Shown here piece after piece: positions 5,319 to 7,671 of a stretch of DNA of 7,671 bases (its first letter is position 1; every line of letters begins with the position of its first letter). The notes below the pieces were generated by a model. The model did no database searches, was not told where the DNA came from, and was given only the letters and a program-made list of their open reading frames with translations. A program made the translations under genes and the position numbers. Origin of the DNA: Spirochaetaceae bacterium (lineage in GTDB: Bacteria > Spirochaetota > Spirochaetia > Treponematales > Breznakiellaceae); the NCBI GenBank assembly GCA_031267475.1, contig JAIRZA010000223.1, positions 1-7,671 on the forward strand, in the 5' to 3' direction.

Positions 5319-6644
5319 CTAATTTTTTAACAAAGACGCTTTGGGCGAGGTATAATTAAATATTACCGGAATCGTAAACGCGCTTGGCTTACGTTCCGAA
5401 TCTAAAGTACCGCCGAAATGACAGCCTATACCACTTAGCACATAACTGCCGGGACCGAAGTTTTTTCGCGCGAAAACGCCGATTCCTCCGCGCATACCGC
5501 CGTCTCTGCCGTCTATAACATCCCCGTCCTGATTGCGCGTTTCGCCAATCCATTCAAACCCGCAGTCTAAACCGATTATAATCGTATCCAGCGTGTAGGA
5601 CGGTGTAAGATGAACATTGATGTCAGGCGCGAATTTGATTTTATAATCAGCGTCCAAATTAGGCTGCGCTAGGCTTCCAAATCTGCTGTCTATGCGTCCT
5701 ACAATTCCGAAATTACCAGAATTTACGCTTACGCCTCCTGAAACATGGTACGGCGCGATAAAATTGCCGTTGTTTTGTTTGAATTCGACGGGGATTTTGA
5801 AGCCCGCGTCAATCAGCAAGCCGGACGCGCCGGTGTAAGCGAAAGCGCCCTCGATTTTCGCATGGGAAGTTATCGCCGCGCTTGGGAAAGAGGCGTCGTC
5901 CGGCGGGTTTGAAACATCGGCGTTTGGGTTCGCCCCTACATACTGAAAGCGGACGAGTCCAACGCCGTCTATTGTATATCCCACAGCCGCTTGGATCCTC
6001 TCGTATGCTTTTTCCGCGTCTTCGGCGTTTATCAGGTATGATGGGTTGTAGCTGTTGGGATTGTCTGCTGTTCCGTTGCTTTTTAGGGCTGGAAGTCCCG
6101 CGCCTATGAATAGCTTTTCGCTTGGCCGCAGTGTCATAAGAATGCCCGACGGGTAATAAAATTCGGTAAATATGGCGTCTTCGTCTCTGGAACGCTGTGT
6201 GTACGGGGCGAATGGCTCTTGTCCGAATTTGCCCCATAATGTCCAATCTTCTATGCTTCCAACATCAAAACGCAGCCAGTCTGTTGGTTTTACCCAGACA
6301 TCGAGCCAAATTGTGTCAAGGCGGTTTCCGTTAGATGTTGATGTGTAAAATCTAAGGTAGCTTATCATGCCGATGCGATCAAGCGATGCGTTGGACATGA
6401 GTTTGAAGCGCGCTCCGCCATACGGGCTGTACCCGAAAACGCCTAAACCTGTTGTCGCGGAGATGTCGCCGTTTTCGCTGTTTTGTACTTGAACGGGTAC
6501 TAATGCCGCCTCCATTGCTCCTTGCAGTGTAAATTCGTCTGTAAAAGCGGCTGGTGTGATGCACAGAGTCGCCAAGAGCGCAAATATAAATTTGCGCTCT
6601 TTCGCTCTCTCGATTCCATTTTTTGAATATCCGAAATTTTTCAC
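5319..6644 (-). CDS. Outer-membrane beta-barrel-like protein under B12 riboswitch control
   Basis: A 441-residue exported protein not recognised as a named family. It has an N-terminal basic region, the hydrophobic segment FIFALLATLCITPAAF (19-34) acting as signal peptide, and then a long body of alternating polar/hydrophobic strands rich in Gly, Asn, aromatic residues and short turns, with no internal membrane helices, as in porins and spirochaete outer-membrane proteins. It is shorter than BtuB (about 600 residues), and no TonB box or plug domain is evident. The start is set at GTG 6644 because a perfect AAGGAGGG (6659-6652) sits 7 bases upstream; an ATG at 6692 lies inside the leader terminator and lacks a ribosome-binding site. 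First gene after the cobalamin riboswitch and just upstream of btuFCD, so it probably carries corrinoids across the outer membrane. Function is inferred from context; a general porin is the alternative. Confidence 0.8.
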   Translation of the reverse strand: MKNFGYSKNGIERAKERKFIFALLATLCITPAAFTDEFTLQGAMEAALVPVQVQNSENGDISATTGLGVFGYSPYGGARFKLMSNASLDRIGMISYLRFYTSTSNGNRLDTIWLDVWVKPTDWLRFDVGSIEDWTLWGKFGQEPFAPYTQRSRDEDAIFTEFYYPSGILMTLRPSEKLFIGAGLPALKSNGTADNPNSYNPSYLINAEDAEKAYERIQAAVGYTIDGVGLVRFQYVGANPNADVSNPPDDASFPSAAITSHAKIEGAFAYTGASGLLIDAGFKIPVEFKQNNGNFIAPYHVSGGVSVNSGNFGIVGRIDSRFGSLAQPNLDADYKIKFAPDINVHLTPSYTLDTIIIGLDCGFEWIGETRNQDGDVIDGRDGGMRGGIGVFARKNFGPGSYVLSGIGCHFGGTLDSERKPSAFTIPVIFNYTSPKASLLKN

Positions 6645-6651
6645 GTTGTAA

Positions 6652-6659
6652 CCCTCCTT
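6652..6659 (-). promoter_or_regulatory. Ribosome-binding site that decides the GTG start
   Basis: AAGGAGGG on the minus strand is an essentially perfect Shine-Dalgarno sequence, spaced 7 bases from GTG at 6644. It is only 15 bases downstream of the U run of the leader terminator, so ribosome access depends on read-through of that terminator. Confidence 0.85.
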
Positions 6660-6674
6660 ATGGCGTGTTACAAT

Positions 6675-6745
6675 AAAAAAACCCTGGTTCAAACCATATT
6701 TCGAACAACGTTCGATGGACGGAAATCCCGGTTTGAACTCAGGGT
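6675..6745 (-). terminator. Intrinsic terminator in the B12 operon leader
   Basis: On the minus strand a 16-base arm (ACCCTGAGTTCAAACC, 6745-6730) pairs with GGTTTGAACCAGGGT (6695-6681) with a single bulged base. A run of seven U (6681-6675, counting the last stem base) follows directly. The 34-base loop holds a second perfect 6-bp hairpin (TCGAAC 6701-6706 with GTTCGA 6710-6715). It ends 15 bases before the ribosome-binding site of the outer-membrane gene and has no gene upstream to terminate. It is therefore best read as the transcription-termination platform of the cobalamin riboswitch, cutting off the operon when B12 is plentiful. The antiterminator partner was not identified. Confidence 0.75.
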
Positions 6746-6903
6746 TATTACACAGCAGCGTGAAGCGAGGATAAAATTCAAAGTATTCAGGAAACGGCGC
6801 GTTAAAAAAACGCTGGGGGGGGGGGGGGCATTGCTGGTTCCTTTGGCTTTATCCACGAAGCCGGCTAACTAAAAGTTAGCTTAAGATTAGCGGGAAACAT
6901 CCC
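6746..6903 (-). other. Leader between riboswitch aptamer and terminator
   Basis: Untranslated leader with several small hairpins: GCGGGA/TCCCGC (6890-6895 with 6900-6905, overlapping the last bases of the aptamer closing stem), GCTAACT/AGTTAGC (6864-6870 with 6874-6880), GGCTT/AAGCC (6845-6849 with 6858-6862), and GCGTT/AACGC around 6800-6813. The 14-G run at 6815-6828 is also here. Short frames seen across this stretch are not credible genes. The first hairpin shares bases with the aptamer closing stem, so it could compete with it. Confidence 0.5.
6815..6828. repeat. Homopolymer G14 tract (C14 in the operon leader)
   Basis: Fourteen consecutive G on the plus strand, that is C14 on the transcribed strand. 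It lies between the riboswitch aptamer and the leader terminator, about 170 bases upstream of the GTG start of the outer-membrane gene. Tracts of this length are prone to slipped-strand length change and are known phase-variation switches near treponemal outer-membrane genes. Exact length may also be affected by sequencing error. Confidence 0.9.
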
Positions 6904-7095
6904 GCGGCATATCAAAGTCTCCTGGCTCAAAACAAAGCGCGGTTAAACGCGCTTTCCGCCGGACTTCCCAATCATGCGCGTATGACGCACGATCAGCGGC
7001 CGCTTGGCGGATTGTGTTTTTTACAGTTACGGGATAGCGGAGGCTTCGTTCAAGGTTTAACGTTGAACGCCCTCACTTCCTTTGAAATATACCGC
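6904..7095 (-). ncRNA. Cobalamin (vitamin B12) riboswitch aptamer
   Basis: Read on the minus strand, the conserved blocks occur in the correct order. First is the AAAGGAAGTGAGGG region (about 7083-7070). Next is the core CCTCC...CTATCCCGTAACTGT (CCCGTAACTGT at 7033-7023, matching the family CCCGCAACTGT). Then come GGGAAGTCC just before the last arm, and the hallmark B12 box GCCAGGAGAC (6926-6917). The closing stem pairs GCGGTATAT (from 7095) with ATATGCCGC (to 6904), including one G:U pair, and continues with AAAG/CTTT. This RNA binds adenosyl- or other cobalamins and turns downstream genes off when B12 is abundant. It governs the outer-membrane protein and btuFCD, and is the main reason for assigning the transporter to B12. 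Confidence 0.95.
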
Positions 7096-7099
7096 TTCC

Positions 7100-7129
7100 A
7101 TGATAGGCGAGGTGATATTTTTTTGTCAA
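7100..7129 (-). promoter_or_regulatory. Promoter of the B12 uptake operon
   Basis: On the minus strand a perfect TTGACA (7129-7124) is followed after 18 bases by TATCAT (7105-7100; 5 of 6). The expected start point, 5-8 bases further, falls at about 7092-7096, which coincides with the 5' strand of the riboswitch closing stem. This agreement strongly supports both features. Confidence 0.82.
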
Positions 7130-7226
7130 TAACTCCGTTGGTCTTGTTTGCGTTTCGGGCGCTAAAACCCAGCCGTCTTTTCGCTGGCTCTGGTCATATT
7201 TCCCGCGGAACAATACCGCGAAAAAC

Positions 7227-7361
7227 ATTGGACTTGTTCTACAACCCAGTTGCTTGCCTGCTAACCGAAGGTTAGCAGGCAAGCCTTGCAAAATGCAGCG
7301 CATTAATGCTCTGCATTTCGCGGTTTCAAGCGCTTGTTGTTCGATAACTGAAGTTATCAAA
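7227..7361 (-). repeat. Composite hairpin repeat, copy C (inverted relative to A)
   Basis: Read on the minus strand it has the same module order as copy A. A 26-base stretch (7361-7336) differs from 1938-1963 at one position and contains the GATAACTTCAGTTATC hairpin. Next is a hairpin with an 8-bp stem (AAATGCAG 7291-7298 with CTGCATTT 7311-7318). The end carries GAACAAGTCCA, as in A and B. Between the last two modules is an additional perfect 15-bp hairpin (7252-7266 with 7270-7284, loop GAA) absent from copy A. It lies between the divergent B12 operon promoter and the lipoprotein gene. Confidence 0.75.
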
Positions 7362-7561
7362 TAAATCCTGCCAAGAAACACTATATAGATATACAATATC
7401 TGCCGATAAGTAGTATAATATATTTGTTCGAGAATTTCAATTTTTGGGCGACAGGACAACAATCATTAAAACGGCGGCACACAGAATATATTGCGCGGCT
7501 CAAGAGCGCGGCCGGACAAATGAATGGCTAGTAAAAAAAACACCGCCAAGGAGAAAAGAAT
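7362..7561 (+). other. Leader/upstream region of the lipoprotein gene
   Basis: No gene is seen. A candidate promoter has TATAAT at 7414-7419 with TATACA at 7390-7395 (4 of 6, spacing 18), which would give a leader of about 135 bases. A small G+C hairpin built around GGCTC-AA-GAGC occurs near 7497-7507. Nothing recognisable as a riboswitch was found here. Confidence 0.35.
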
Positions 7562-7671
7562 ATGCGGAAAATTAAGACGAATTTATTTACATGGGGGGGA
7601 ATACTGGCTGTATTTTCCATGATGATTTTAGCCTGCCCCATGTTGCCGGAAGAGCCGGAGCCCACGCCGGA
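7562..7671 (+). CDS. Lipoprotein, N-terminal part (3' end outside window)
   Basis: The first 36 complete codons of a gene that runs off the window. The ATG is preceded by AAGGAG (7548-7553) at 8 bases, a strong ribosome-binding site. The N-terminus is basic (MRKIK), followed by a hydrophobic stretch and MMILAC, a relaxed spirochaete-type lipobox with Cys25 as the predicted lipidated residue. After the Cys comes a Pro/Glu-rich tether (PMLPEEPEPTP), typical of surface-exposed lipoproteins. The mature domain is outside the window, so no function can be given. It is transcribed divergently from the B12 operon. Confidence 0.8.
   Translation, partial: MRKIKTNLFTWGGILAVFSMMILACPMLPEEPEPTP

Noticed and set aside
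5809..6564. Arg-rich alternative frames inside the outer-membrane gene
   Set aside because: Unusual composition typical of out-of-frame reading, with no ribosome-binding sites; the main frame has signal peptide and barrel-like pattern.
6644..6692. ATG at 6692 as the start of the outer-membrane protein
   Set aside because: It lies inside the terminator stem with no ribosome-binding site, while GTG at 6644 has a perfect AAGGAGGG at 7 bases.
6660..6872. 70-codon plus-strand frame containing a poly-Gly stretch
   Set aside because: It covers the leader terminator and the G14 tract antisense to the operon leader and has no ribosome-binding site; the Gly run is just the homopolymer.
7073..7462. 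129-codon minus-strand frame as a gene
   Set aside because: It runs through repeat copy C, the operon promoter and the start of the riboswitch, and its peptide shows no recognisable features.

Overview
The window looks like accessory chromosomal DNA of a spirochaete, most likely a gut Treponema relative. This rests on protein style: a lipoprotein with a relaxed spirochaete-type lipobox, a diderm envelope transport set, and a vitamin B12 outer-membrane protein that does not look like TonB-dependent BtuB. It also rests on the mixed base composition. The genus is an inference from reading and has not been checked by a search.

Left part (1-1730, plus strand). The window opens inside the C-terminal half of a DDE transposase/integrase, whose probable element end is near base 360. 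A compact two-gene unit follows immediately: a 136-residue TIR-like protein of the ThsB/MTH538 type, then, 10 bases later, a 287-residue four-helix membrane protein with two SLATT-like 2TM units. A TIR sensor or nucleotide-signal enzyme paired with a membrane-pore effector is the architecture of a bacterial immune (abortive infection) cassette. The second gene is strikingly A+T rich compared with the rest of the window (13 G/C of 60 in 961-1020, against 38 of 60 in 3061-3120), which fits horizontal acquisition.

Middle (1731-2182). No intact gene. There is a 46-codon open remnant on the minus strand with a Walker-A-like string, and one copy of a composite hairpin repeat.

Right part (2183-7129, minus strand). 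This is a vitamin B12 uptake operon. Read 5' to 3' on the minus strand it has a promoter (TTGACA-18-TATCAT), a cobalamin riboswitch whose closing stem begins almost at the predicted transcription start, a leader with a run of 14 C (14 G on the plus strand), a strong intrinsic terminator placed just before the first ribosome-binding site, an outer-membrane beta-barrel-like protein, then btuF (periplasmic binding protein), btuC (permease) and btuD (ATPase). The riboswitch identifies the FecCD/FecE-type transporter as B12-specific. The barrel-like protein sits where btuB is expected, so it is a candidate non-TonB, spirochaete-type B12 outer-membrane channel.

Two copies of a composite intergenic repeat (1938-2052 and 7227-7361) flank the B12 operon in opposite orientation, and a shorter third copy lies inside it (5225-5267). 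The window ends in the first 36 codons of a plus-strand lipoprotein gene.
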